A DNA stretch of 64,000 nucleotides. Source: Streptomyces wuyuanensis. Its GTDB lineage: Bacteria > Actinomycetota > Actinomycetes > Streptomycetales > Streptomycetaceae. This document shows positions 44,459 to 52,726 of this stretch, piece after piece. The stretch is from contig NZ_FNHI01000002.1 of assembly GCF_900103455.1 (NCBI RefSeq), positions 124,001 through 188,000 on the forward strand, written 5' to 3'. The position numbers were made by a program, and so were the translations under genes. Every line of letters begins with the position of its first letter. Position 1 is the first letter of the stretch. Under the pieces are notes generated by a model that was not told the DNA's origin, did not search any database, and saw only the letters and a program-made list of their open reading frames with translations.

Positions 44459-44766
44459 TGGGGGGACACAGCCACTCGTGCTCCGTGACCGGCTCCCGGC
44501 AGCTGAGGCTTCGACGCGGCGGTCCGGAGTGTGTTGCTTCCGGACTACCGCACTTCGAAGTACCTGAACCCCGCACCGAGGCCAAATTGCCTGACGGCGC
44601 GCCGAGTACTTGTCACTTCGCGGCAGCTCCCGGGAGAACGGGGTCCTGGAGGCCGTGCCGGGCGCCCGCGGTCGCCGGCCCCGGCACGGCCTGGCGCGGA
44701 GAGAGGGCCCGCGGGAAAGCCGGTGGCGCCCGGTCCACGCGCCTCGTGGCACGTGGACCGGGGCCG
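44459..44766. other. 308-base gap containing repeat copy B
   Basis: No gene seen. It holds the repeat at 44521-44565 with the palindrome ACTTCGAAGT, then GC-rich sequence up to the stop of the leftward gene at 44767. Confidence 0.6.
44521..44565. repeat. Repeat unit copy B
   Basis: Begins GGTCCGGAGTGTGTTGCTTC and ends CGCACTTCGAAGTACC. Direct-orientation partner of copy A at 42146-42190, about 2.4 kb apart, bracketing the membrane peptide and HTH-TPR genes. Confidence 0.6.
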
Positions 44767-45153
44767 TCAGGGGGCGCCGACCAGCTGCGTGCCGTGCAGC
44801 GCGGCGGTGTGCGCGTCCATCCGCTCGGCGGCGAGGATCGCGGCGGCGGTGTCGGCGCGCGAGGCGGCGACCACCAGGGCGCGCCCGGCGAGGGCCAGGG
44901 CGCGGCGGTGCAGGGCGGCCGGGTCGGCGCCGCCGAGTCCGGCATGACGGAGCGGCGCGGTGCCGCGCAGCCGGGTGATCTGCCCGGCGATGCGCTCGGC
45001 CTCGGTGTCGAGGCCGAGTTCGTGGGTGACGGCGAGGAGCGCGGCGAGATGCCCGGCGAGCTGGATGTCCAGCTCCTCCTCGCGGGTGCGGTGGGGGAAG
45101 TCGGACTCGCCGGCCATCGAGTGCACCGACTTGGAGCGGATCGGTTCGTACAT
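44767..45153 (-). CDS. Conserved actinobacterial protein, unknown function
   Basis: A 128-residue helical protein beginning MYEPIRSKSVHSMAG. ATG 45153 follows GGAGG by 8 bases; the longer frame to 45186 is not supported. The body is a four-helix-like Ala/Leu-rich sequence with ELDIQLAGHLAALLAVTHELGLDTEAERIAGQITRL in the middle (about residues 27-62). I do not recognise a named domain; the N-terminal motif looks conserved in Streptomyces from memory. Monocistronic and next to the aminotransferase on the same strand. Confidence 0.75.
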   Translation of the reverse strand: MYEPIRSKSVHSMAGESDFPHRTREEELDIQLAGHLAALLAVTHELGLDTEAERIAGQITRLRGTAPLRHAGLGGADPAALHRRALALAGRALVVAASRADTAAAILAAERMDAHTAALHGTQLVGAP

Positions 45154-45269
45154 GGGGACGGCCTCCTGCAGTAGCTCTGGAGCCATCCTAGCTTAGATCG
45201 CGTCTAAAGTTGAGTGCTGTCCGGAAGCTGGGCGTCCCGGTCCGCTCACGCTCCGGAACCCCGCCGCCG

Positions 45270-46481
45270 TCAGGGCTGGCTGTACCCGTCCAGGAAGTTC
45301 CCGATACGGGTGACCGCGTCCGCCAGATCCGTCGCGTTGGGCAGGGTGACGATCCGGAAGTGGTCCGGCTCGTGCCAGTTGAAGCCCGTCCCGTGGACGA
45401 CCATGATTTTCTGGGCCCGGAGCAGGTCCAGGACCATCTGCCGGTCGTCCTTGATCTTGTAGACCTGCGGATCGAGCCGCGGAAACAGGTAGAGCGCCCC
45501 CTTCGGCTTCACGCACGTCACGCCCGGGATCTGCGTCAGCAGGTCGTACGCCGCGTCGCGCTGCTCCAGCAGTCGCCCGCCCGGCAGGACCAGGTCCTCG
45601 ATCGACTGCCGCCCCTGGAGTGCGGCGGCCACCGCGTGCTGCGCCGGCATGTTGGCGCACAGGCGCATGTTCGCCAGGATCGTCAGGCCCTCGATGTACG
45701 AGGCGGCGTGCGCCTTGGGGCCGCAGACCGCGAGCCAGCCGCTGCGGTAGCCCGCGACCCGGTAGTTCTTCGACATCCCGTTGAACGTGAGGACCATCAG
45801 GTCCGGCGCGATCGCGGCCGTCGGGGTGTGTGTGGCGTCGTCGTAGAGGATCTTGTCGTAGATCTCGTCCGAGCACACCACCAGCCGGTGCCGGCGGGCG
45901 ATGTCCGCGAGCTGCCGCAGCATCTCGTCGTCGTACACGGCGCCGGTGGGGTTGTTCGGATTGATGATCACGATCGCCTTCGTGCGATCGGTGATCTTCC
46001 GCTCGATGTCCGCGAGGTCCGGCATCCAGTCTGACTGCTCGTCGCACCGGTAGTGCACGGCCGTCCCGCCGGAGAGCGACACGGCGGCAGTCCAGAGCGG
46101 GTAGTCGGGTGCCGGGACCAGGACCTCGTCGCCGTCGTCGAGCAGTGCCTGCATCGACATCTGGATCAGCTCGGAGACGCCGTTGCCGAGGTAGATGTCC
46201 TCGACGGAGAGCGGGATGCCCTTGGTCTCGTAGTGGCTCATGATCGCGCGGCGGGCGCTCAGCAGGCCCTTCGCGTCGCCGTAGCCGTGGGCGTCCCCCA
46301 CGTTCCGCAGTATGTCCTCGAGGATCGCCGGCGGGCACTCGAACCCGAAGGCGGCCGGGTTGCCGGTGTTCAGCTTGAGGATGCGGTGGCCTGCGGCCTC
46401 CAGTCGCATCGCCTCCTCGAGCACCGGTCCGCGGATCTCGTAACAGACGTTGGCGAGCTTGGTCGACTGGATCACCTGCAT
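45270..46481 (-). CDS. PLP-dependent aminotransferase, class I/II (alanine-aminotransferase-like)
   Basis: A 403-residue fold-type I aminotransferase. The cofactor lysine is in NGMSKNYRVAGYRSGW (about residue 240); substrate-carboxylate Arg lies in DHFRIVTLP; and NTGNPAAFGF, NPNNPTGAVYDDE and SDEIYDKILYDD are family blocks. The overall pattern resembles the AlaT/Rv0337c group that links alanine, glutamate and pyruvate. ATG 46481 begins MQVIQSTKLANVCYEIRGP. Divergent from the AlkB-like gene. Confidence 0.92.
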   Translation of the reverse strand: MQVIQSTKLANVCYEIRGPVLEEAMRLEAAGHRILKLNTGNPAAFGFECPPAILEDILRNVGDAHGYGDAKGLLSARRAIMSHYETKGIPLSVEDIYLGNGVSELIQMSMQALLDDGDEVLVPAPDYPLWTAAVSLSGGTAVHYRCDEQSDWMPDLADIERKITDRTKAIVIINPNNPTGAVYDDEMLRQLADIARRHRLVVCSDEIYDKILYDDATHTPTAAIAPDLMVLTFNGMSKNYRVAGYRSGWLAVCGPKAHAASYIEGLTILANMRLCANMPAQHAVAAALQGRQSIEDLVLPGGRLLEQRDAAYDLLTQIPGVTCVKPKGALYLFPRLDPQVYKIKDDRQMVLDLLRAQKIMVVHGTGFNWHEPDHFRIVTLPNATDLADAVTRIGNFLDGYSQP

Positions 46482-46625
46482 GACGCGAGCTTACGGGGCT
46501 GCCGCGGGACGCGCTCCGTGTTTTGGGCCACCCCCGCCGCCCGGCGGGGACGGACCGTCGGCGGGCCGGCGCGGGCCCGCCTCTTCGAATAGCTCACGTG
46601 TTCGGTTTCTGGGTACTCTGGACGC

Positions 46626-47258
46626 ATGTCAGCAGTCCATCTCCAGGGGTCGCTCTTCGACCAGACCGACGAGATCCGCCTCGGCCCGCTGACGGACGTC
46701 CGCCGCACGGTGCTCGGCCAGGGCGCCTGGCTCGACGTACTGCCCGGCTGGCTCAGCGGCGCCGACGCGCTGTTCCAGGAGCTGGCCGACGGCGTCCCGT
46801 GGCGCGCCGAGCGACGCCGGATGTACGAGCGCGAGGTCGACGTGCCCCGGCTGCTCGCGTACTACCGCGAGGGCGAGGCGCTGCCGCATCCCGTCCTGGC
46901 CGAGGCCCGCGACGCGCTCGGCGTGCACTACGCGGCGGAACTCGGCGAACCCTTCGTGACGGCCGGCCTCTGCTACTACCGCGACGGCCACGACAGCGTC
47001 GCCTGGCACGGCGACCGCATCGGCCGGGGCTCCCGGGAGGACACGATGGTGGCCATCCTCTCCGTCGGCACCCCGCGCGATCTCGTGCTCCGGCCCGTGA
47101 ACGGCCACGGCCCCACGGTCCGCAGGGCCCTCGGCCACGGCGACCTCGTCGTCATGGGCGGCTCCTGCCAGCGGACGTGGGAACACGCCGTGCCCAAGAC
47201 CAGCCGGGCGGTGGGAGCCAGGATCAGCGTCCAGTTCCGGCCGCGCGGGGTGAACTGA
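46626..47258 (+). CDS. AlkB-like 2-oxoglutarate/Fe(II) dioxygenase
   Basis: A 210-residue enzyme predicted to demethylate alkylated DNA or RNA bases. The iron ligands are His and Asp of VAWHGDRIG and the later His of TWEHAVPK; the 2-oxoglutarate-binding arginines are in RISVQFRPR. YYRDGHDSVAWH is the typical nucleotide-handling region. Length fits short AlkB proteins without an Ada domain. ATG 46626 starts it; divergent from the aminotransferase. Followed by a strong hairpin. Confidence 0.93.
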   Translation: MSAVHLQGSLFDQTDEIRLGPLTDVRRTVLGQGAWLDVLPGWLSGADALFQELADGVPWRAERRRMYEREVDVPRLLAYYREGEALPHPVLAEARDALGVHYAAELGEPFVTAGLCYYRDGHDSVAWHGDRIGRGSREDTMVAILSVGTPRDLVLRPVNGHGPTVRRALGHGDLVVMGGSCQRTWEHAVPKTSRAVGARISVQFRPRGVN

Positions 47259-47285
47259 GCGCTCGGGCGGGCGACACGGGATGGC

Positions 47286-47335
47286 GGAAGGGCCCGTCGC
47301 CAGGGACCGGATCCCGGCGGGCGACGGGCCCTTCC
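47286..47335. terminator. Bidirectional terminator after AlkB-like gene
   Basis: GGAAGGGCCCGTCGCC and GGCGACGGGCCCTTCC, 16-bp perfect arms around an 18-base loop, between convergent genes. Confidence 0.88.
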
Positions 47336-47376
47336 GTGCGTCCTCCGCTCCGGCCGGAGCCGGGTCGCAGGGGCGG

Positions 47377-47898
47377 TCAGACGGGAGTGTTCGGAATCTG
47401 GGAGAACCCGGGGGAACACGCGGTGGCGATGTTCGCCGAGTTCAGGGGCGTGGCGTCCGAGACCGTGCACTCGGCCTGGTAGATCTTCCCGCTGCCTGCC
47501 ACCAGGGTGATGAAGAGCTGGCCGGGGTCTTCCTCGGTGACGGAGACGGCGGGGTCCTCGGTGCAGTCCGGAGCGCCGGCGACGAGTTCCAGCGGAATCC
47601 AGTCGCCGGGGCTCCTGCTGTCGTTGAGGTAGGCGTCCCCCCGGCGGTCGGTCGTGACGCGGAACACCGTTCCGAACAGATCACTTCCCGAGTAGTCGAC
47701 GACGGTGGAACTGATGTCCCGTTCGGTGCGCTCGCACCGTCGCCCGTCCATGATGCCGATCCTGTCGATCAGGTCGTCGGCGCGGGTGATCGACACGGGC
47801 ACGTCGTCCGCCGCTGCGGAGGGTGCGTTGACGAGTCCGGCGAGGACGATCCCGGTCGCCGCCGGAATGCTCCTTGCGGCCCAAGCAAGCTTCTTCAT
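47377..47898 (-). CDS. Secreted protein, possible subtilisin-inhibitor-like fold
   Basis: A 173-residue exported protein. Residues 1-30 are a signal peptide (MKKLAWAARSIPAATGIVLAG, cleavage near APSAAA). The mature part has four cysteines: RRCERTE, APDCTED, QAECTVSD and TACSPGF, enough for two disulfides. Layout is faintly like Streptomyces subtilisin-inhibitor or small secreted-protein families but I cannot assign one. ATG 47898 follows AGGAAGGG. Monocistronic, with a long upstream region (47899-48120) of no clear content. Confidence 0.72.
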   Translation of the reverse strand: MKKLAWAARSIPAATGIVLAGLVNAPSAAADDVPVSITRADDLIDRIGIMDGRRCERTERDISSTVVDYSGSDLFGTVFRVTTDRRGDAYLNDSRSPGDWIPLELVAGAPDCTEDPAVSVTEEDPGQLFITLVAGSGKIYQAECTVSDATPLNSANIATACSPGFSQIPNTPV

Positions 47899-48120
47899 TC
47901 TGCCCTTCCTCTCGACGCGTGCGAGGTCCGGTCCGGAACGCGGGAGAGAGGGAGACGTCGGTGCACCTCCGGGCGGACGTACACCGGCGCGCCCTCCCCA
48001 GGACGGGGTTTCCTGGGGCGACACGCTTCCCGCACGATCCTCACGGCCTCGTCCGCCGTCGACTATCCACATCCGCGGCGGGACGGTTCCGGCGCCGCTC
48101 CGAGCCGTCACTCAGGTGCT

Positions 48121-48152
48121 CACGGCCCTGCCCCGAATGGGCCAGGGCCGTG
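48121..48152. terminator. Terminator after cytochrome P450
   Basis: CACGGCCCTG and CAGGGCCGTG form a perfect 10-bp stem with a 12-base loop, just beyond the leftward P450 stop. Confidence 0.72.
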
Positions 48153-48170
48153 CCGCGGCGGTGAGCAGGG

Positions 48171-49529
48171 TCAGACGCGTCGCAGCCGGCAGCGCGCCGG
48201 GCCCTTCGCCCGCAGGGTGATCGCCGCGTCGACGGGGACCCGCTGGTCCACCGCCTCCAGTTCGTAGTCACGCAGGATCATGGCCAGCGCGAGCACGGAC
48301 TCCAGCATCGAGAAGTGCTGGCCGATGCAGGCGCGCGGCCCGCCGCCGAAGGGGAACCATGCGTAGCGCGGACGGTCCTTCTCCGTGCCCGGGGCGAAAC
48401 GGTCCGGGTCGAAGCAGTCCGGGTCCTCCCAGTAGCGGGGATGCCGCTGCGTCACCCACGGCGCCACCACCACGTCCGCACCGGCCGGGATCGTGTGCCC
48501 GCCGACGACCGCGTCGGCGACCGCCCGGCGGCCGATGACCGGAGCGGCAGGGTAGAGCCGCATCGTCTCCTTCAGCACCTGAGTGAGGTACGGCAGCGCG
48601 TCGAGGTCGTACGCCTCGGGCGTGCGGCCGGCGAGGATGCTCACGGCCTCCGCGCGCGCCCGGGACTGCTGCTCCGGGTGCCGGGCGAGCAGATGGAGCG
48701 CGAACGCCAGCGACGTGGCCGTCGTCTCGTGTCCGGCGAGCAGGAACACCAGCACCTGGTCCCGGATCTCCGACGAGTCCAGGGCTCCGTCCTCGGAACT
48801 CTCCGCCCGGGCGAGCAGGCCGAGCAGGTCGTCCCCCTTCGCCGCGTCCCCCTCCGCACGGCGCTCCTCGATGATCCGGTCGCAGACCCCGTACAGCTCC
48901 TCCGTCGCGGACGCGGCCCGGCGGTTGTCCGGAGTGGGCCAGCTGCGGGGCGGGTTGACGGGGGAGTAGCCGCGCCGGAGCGTGTAGTCGCCGATGACCG
49001 GGAAGCACCGCTCCACGACCGGGACGGCGGCCTCGACATCCGTGCCGAACAGGATGCGGGCCACGGCGCGCAGCGCCAGCCGCGTCATCTCGTCGACGAC
49101 GTCCACCGTGCTGCCGGGGGCCGTGGCCCAGCGGTCGAGGAGCCCGGCGGTCTCGTCGGTGACGGCGGAGGCGTATCCGTCCACGCGCCGGCGGGTGAAC
49201 AGCGGCTGCACGAGCCGCCGTTGGCGCAGATAGTCGTCGTCCTGGCTGGTCAGCAGTCCGTTGCCGAAGGAATCCCGGACTTCCTGGTAGAAGGCGTTGT
49301 CCTTGCGGAAGTTGGCGGAGTCGGTCGCCAGCACCTGCTGGGCGCCCTCCGCCGAGAACACCGCGTACAGCTCCATCCGCAGCCCCGGAGGGCCTGCGGT
49401 GAAGCGGACGACGTCGCCGTGCGCCCGGCGGGCGGCGAGGTAGGTGCCGAGCGAGTCCCGCTTGAGGTCGAACATCGACCCCAGCAGGGGCAGACCGGCC
49501 GGGCCGGGCACGCGCGCGCTCGTCGTCAT
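48171..49529 (-). CDS. Cytochrome P450
   Basis: A 452-residue soluble-type P450 of the eukaryote-like/CYP102-clan pattern. The oxygen-activation I-helix motif is AGHETTA (about residue 262), the K-helix is KETMRLYP, and the heme loop is FPFGGGPRACIGQHFS with the axial Cys. WEDPDCFDPDRF is the meander. It likely hydroxylates a lipid or steroid-like molecule, with ferredoxin supplied elsewhere; none is adjacent. ATG 49529 overlaps the stop of the DUF397 gene (ATGA), an odd coupling between a regulatory-type small protein and an enzyme. Confidence 0.93.
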   Translation of the reverse strand: MTTSARVPGPAGLPLLGSMFDLKRDSLGTYLAARRAHGDVVRFTAGPPGLRMELYAVFSAEGAQQVLATDSANFRKDNAFYQEVRDSFGNGLLTSQDDDYLRQRRLVQPLFTRRRVDGYASAVTDETAGLLDRWATAPGSTVDVVDEMTRLALRAVARILFGTDVEAAVPVVERCFPVIGDYTLRRGYSPVNPPRSWPTPDNRRAASATEELYGVCDRIIEERRAEGDAAKGDDLLGLLARAESSEDGALDSSEIRDQVLVFLLAGHETTATSLAFALHLLARHPEQQSRARAEAVSILAGRTPEAYDLDALPYLTQVLKETMRLYPAAPVIGRRAVADAVVGGHTIPAGADVVVAPWVTQRHPRYWEDPDCFDPDRFAPGTEKDRPRYAWFPFGGGPRACIGQHFSMLESVLALAMILRDYELEAVDQRVPVDAAITLRAKGPARCRLRRV

Positions 49530-49771
49530 GCGGACACACCGCCGAGGAAGCGGGTCCACGCGTCACCGGCGACGGCGAAGCGCGGCCCGACCTCGCCCAG
49601 CTTGGAGTCGCGGATGTGGACGGTGCGGGGGCAGGCGGCCATCTCGACGCAGTCGCCTCCCTGGCTGTCACCGTGGCTGGACTTGCGCCATTCCAGGGCG
49701 ACTTCGACGCGGTCGCCGCCGCCCTCGCTGTCGCTGTAGCTGGACTTGAACCACGTGAGTATGTCGCTCAT
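49526..49771 (-). CDS. DUF397 protein with internally duplicated start
   Basis: An 81-residue protein of the DUF397 family, which in Streptomyces pairs with WhiJ-type (XRE-DUF5753) regulators and acts as a developmental or antitoxin-like partner. The family start WxKSS(Y/H)xxxxGG occurs twice in tandem (residues about 7-25 and 28-45), then HIRDSKLG and the C-terminal AWTRFLGGV. Its ATG at 49771 overlaps the upstream regulator's stop, and its own stop overlaps the P450 start. Confidence 0.85.
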   Translation of the reverse strand: MSDILTWFKSSYSDSEGGGDRVEVALEWRKSSHGDSQGGDCVEMAACPRTVHIRDSKLGEVGPRFAVAGDAWTRFLGGVSA

Positions 49772-50301
49772 AGCTCGGCGGCCACCTTTCTGATGAACTC
49801 GGCTGAGTCCTCGACACAGAGGGCGTGCCTGCGGATCATGTCATGGCGCTGGGACAGCTCACTGATCTTGGCGGGTTGGGCGTAGAGCGCACTGGTCGTC
49901 TGCCCTTCAGTGAAGGCGAAGTGCTCGTGGTCGGGAGTCTCCAGCAGAACCAGCGAACCCGCCAGCGCCAGGCCGCTGCATCGGCCCATGGGCAGGACCT
50001 GGATGGACACGTTCCGCAACTCAGACGCTTCGAGTGGCCGTTGCAGCCGGCGAATCACGGCTTCTCGTCCGCTCACCATGGTGCGCAACGACGCCTCGTG
50101 CAGCACGAAGCCGAACAGCGTGCTCGACCTGCGCGACAGCGCCTCCTGCCGCCGCAGCCTGGCCCCCACCCGCTCCTCCACGGTCTCGTCGTCCAGCGGC
50201 GGATGGCTCTCACCGATCAGCGCCCGTGGTTCGAGGTCGGCGACGGCGTGCGGGCCCGCCCCGGGTGTGCTGATCTGGAGGGAGTGGACGACACGCGTCA
50301 C
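49768..50301 (-). pseudogene. WhiJ-type regulator lacking its HTH domain
   Basis: About 177 codons from a possible GTG at 50301 encode only the DUF5753 (Scr1-like) ligand/partner domain: RALIGESHPPLDDETVEERVGARLRRQ, then ALAGSLVLLETPDHEHFAF. Full-length members have about 100 further N-terminal residues containing an XRE HTH; none is found upstream in any frame, and the segment before ALIGE does not match the usual PGLLQTxxYAR sequence. So the protein should not bind DNA. The 3' end is intact and overlaps the DUF397 start (ATGA), as in normal WhiJ-DUF397 pairs. A 9-bp hairpin (50307-50328) lies right at the break. Confidence 0.72.
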
Positions 50302-50306
50302 GACCC

Positions 50307-50328
50307 GGGCCCGCCTGAAGGCGGGCCC
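50307..50328. terminator. 9-bp hairpin at the break of the WhiJ-like gene
   Basis: GGGCCCGCC-TGAA-GGCGGGCCC. It lies in the leader of the rightward gene at 50383 and at the 5' edge of the leftward pseudogene; it may mark the end of a lost gene or a recombination joint. Confidence 0.5.
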
Positions 50329-50382
50329 TGGCCCGCCGCGGTTCCGGCGACCGCGGACGACGGGCCGTGACAAGGAGGAGCC

Positions 50383-51036
50383 ATGTCCGACCCGGCGAAG
50401 CGTTCCCGGCACCAGAGCGGCATGCGTGACGAGCGCTACGGCGAGGTCGTGCTGATCTCGCCGGACGAGACCGGCGGCCTCAAGGGCGCCGTCTACAACA
50501 CCTACGGCCTCAACGACTGCCCCCTCGACAAATGGAACGCGCTGGACGCCGGCGCCCTGGCGGCGCAGTACGGTGTCCCCGCCGTCTTTCTGAACGGCCC
50601 CCGGTTCTGGACGATCGACGAGGTCACCACGTACAACTGGGGCGACGTCGAGAAGTTCGACGGCCTGGAGGCCCGCTGGGCCGCCGATGTCCGCATCCCG
50701 CCGGACGTCGACGTCGCCGCCGGTTCGGGCAAGAAGCACTACGTGACCACCACCGTGGACCGGGACACCGAGTACGTCCTCAAAGCCGGCAGGCCCGTGT
50801 ACGCGCTGACCGACGCCGACGGCCGGACCTTCGTGCTGCAGGCTTACTCCCACACCGTGGACCCGGGCCAGACGATGGACTCCCTGGCCTCCCTCGGCGA
50901 GCGGCTGCGGCTGCCGGACGGCTGGCGGTTCCGCACCCACACCCCGGACGAGGACATGCACGTGACGACGGTGGACAAGAAGGCCACCGTCGTCCAGGAC
51001 GAGCTGGAGAACACGTACATGCTCCACGCCCGCTGA
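50383..51036 (+). CDS. Conserved hypothetical protein
   Basis: A 217-residue soluble protein with no signal or membrane segment. It is rich in aromatic and acidic residues and has long well-formed blocks (WTIDEVTTYNWGDVEKFDGL, ALTDADGRTFVLQAYSHTVD, GERLRLPDGWRFRTHTPDED) that suggest a beta-rich, conserved fold, possibly cupin-like, though metal-site histidines are not obvious. The ribosome site AAGGAGGAG precedes ATG 50383 by 5 bases. Monocistronic. I do not recognise the family. Confidence 0.75.
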   Translation: MSDPAKRSRHQSGMRDERYGEVVLISPDETGGLKGAVYNTYGLNDCPLDKWNALDAGALAAQYGVPAVFLNGPRFWTIDEVTTYNWGDVEKFDGLEARWAADVRIPPDVDVAAGSGKKHYVTTTVDRDTEYVLKAGRPVYALTDADGRTFVLQAYSHTVDPGQTMDSLASLGERLRLPDGWRFRTHTPDEDMHVTTVDKKATVVQDELENTYMLHAR

Positions 51037-51099
51037 GCGGTCGCGGACGGCGCTGTAGGCTCGGCATTCCTTGCGACCCGGCGCCGGCCGGCAGACCTG

Positions 51100-52707
51100 G
51101 TGGGGACGGACCTGCTGCTCATGTGGATGCGGAGTGCGGCCGGCGCGCGCCGGCTCGGGACGGCCGGAGCGCTGGCCGTCGCGGCGGGCGGCACCGCCGC
51201 CGGGGCGCTGCCCGTCCGCGAGCCCTGGGGGCTGTGGGACACCCACGGCACCACGGTGACCACGGCCGGTGCGGTCCTCGCCTACGCCGGGCTGACGCTG
51301 CTGGTGCTGGCCTGGTGGGCGTACGGCAGGCTGCTCGCCGGCGACGACGGCAAGGGGCCCGGTGCCCGGCACACCGTCGTCACCCTCGGCTGGTGGGCCG
51401 CGCCGCTCGTCCTCGCGCCGCCGCTCCACAGCGCCGACGTCTACAGCTACATCGCCCAAGGAGCGATGGTCCTCGAGGGCCACGACGTGTACGCGCACGG
51501 GCCGTCGGTGCTCGGCCCGGACTCGCTCGGTGCCGACGCGGCGGCGAGCGTCGGCGGCAACTGGACGGACACCCCGGCGCCTTACGGACCCGTGTTCCTG
51601 CTGCTGGCGAAGGCCGTGGTGTGGGTCACGGGCGGCACCGTCGTGCCCGCCGTGCTCGGGATGCGGCTGATCGCCGTCGCCGCGCTCGTCCTCACCGTGT
51701 GGGCGGTGCGCGGTCTGGCCGTCGAGTGCGGGGCGGACGAGCGCCGCGCGCTGTGGCTGGCCGTGCTCAACCCGCTCCTGCTGCTGCACGTCGTCGGCGG
51801 TGTCCACAACGACGGCCTGATGATCGCTCTCATGCTGACCGGGGTCCTGCTGGCGCTGCGCGGGAGACCGATCGCGGGCAGCGCGGTCGTCGCCCTCGCC
51901 GTGATGATCAAGTCCCCGGCGGCGCTCGCGCTCCTCTTCATCGGACTGATCGTGGTCCGACGGGGCGAAGGGCCTCTGGCGCGGCGCCTGGTGAGGGGCC
52001 TGCTCGGCCCCGGTCCGGTGGCCGCCGCGGTCGTGGTCGCGGCGTCGCTGCTCGGCGGCACCGGCTTCGGCTGGCTGCGCACGCAGAGCGTCGCCGGGGC
52101 CATCCACACGCCCCTGTCGCTCACCAGCGACCTCGGCCAGGTCGCCGGCCTCGCCGCCCGGGCCCTCACCGGCGCCGAACTCGCCACGGTGAAGGGCGCG
52201 GTGCAGACGCTCGGCCTCGCGATCGCGCTTACGGCGATCGCCTTCCTCGCCGTCCGGACGCTGCTCCCGTGGCGCGGCCGTAAGCCTCTCGACCCCGTGT
52301 ACGGCCTGGGGTTGTCGCTGCTCGTGCTGGTGGCGCTCTCGCCCATGGTGCAGCCGTGGTACCTGCTCTGGGGCACGGCGGCCGTCGCCGCGACGGCCGC
52401 CGCCTGGGACTCCCCGGTCGTCCGGGTGCTGATGGCGCTCTCCGTCGGACTGGTCTACGAGACGGCCCCCTCGGGGCACACCCCGCCGTACGGCTTCGTG
52501 CTGGGGGTGATCGCCTGCGCGTCGGCGCTGGTCGCGCTGCGCCGGTGCGCAACGAGTCCGGCCCTCGCGGCTCCCGACGGAGCGATCGTCCTGTCAGGGT
52601 GCACCTCAACAGGACTTCGGTCCGTCCCGCCCGAACGAGGCGAACGGACCGAAGTCGCAGCGCAGGACCGCCTATCAACAGATCCCGTACGGAGCCGGCG
52701 CCCTTAG
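51100..52707 (+). CDS. MptB-like polyprenol-phosphomannose mannosyltransferase
   Basis: A 535-residue protein with about twelve hydrophobic helices, of the GT87/MptB type that adds alpha-1,6-mannose from polyprenyl-phosphate-mannose to a cell-envelope glycolipid. Family marks are SADVYSYIAQGAMVLEGHDVY, DTPAPYGPVF, GGVHNDGLMI and LSPMVQPWYLLW. The start is GTG 51100, or a nearby in-frame codon. The last 45 residues or so (after ALRRCATSP) are polar, Arg/Ser-rich and unlike any family C-terminus; the gene appears to read into foreign sequence next to the toxin remnant. Confidence 0.85.
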   Translation: MGTDLLLMWMRSAAGARRLGTAGALAVAAGGTAAGALPVREPWGLWDTHGTTVTTAGAVLAYAGLTLLVLAWWAYGRLLAGDDGKGPGARHTVVTLGWWAAPLVLAPPLHSADVYSYIAQGAMVLEGHDVYAHGPSVLGPDSLGADAAASVGGNWTDTPAPYGPVFLLLAKAVVWVTGGTVVPAVLGMRLIAVAALVLTVWAVRGLAVECGADERRALWLAVLNPLLLLHVVGGVHNDGLMIALMLTGVLLALRGRPIAGSAVVALAVMIKSPAALALLFIGLIVVRRGEGPLARRLVRGLLGPGPVAAAVVVAASLLGGTGFGWLRTQSVAGAIHTPLSLTSDLGQVAGLAARALTGAELATVKGAVQTLGLAIALTAIAFLAVRTLLPWRGRKPLDPVYGLGLSLLVLVALSPMVQPWYLLWGTAAVAATAAAWDSPVVRVLMALSVGLVYETAPSGHTPPYGFVLGVIACASALVALRRCATSPALAAPDGAIVLSGCTSTGLRSVPPERGERTEVAAQDRLSTDPVRSRRP

Positions 52708-52726
52708 CAGACCGACATGCGGATAG

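Noticed and set aside
50302..52479. Long minus-strand extension upstream of the WhiJ-like remnant
   Set aside because: The open frame continues far upstream, but past 50301 it reads Arg/His/Asp-rich nonsense antisense to the 50383 and MptB-like genes; no HTH is present.
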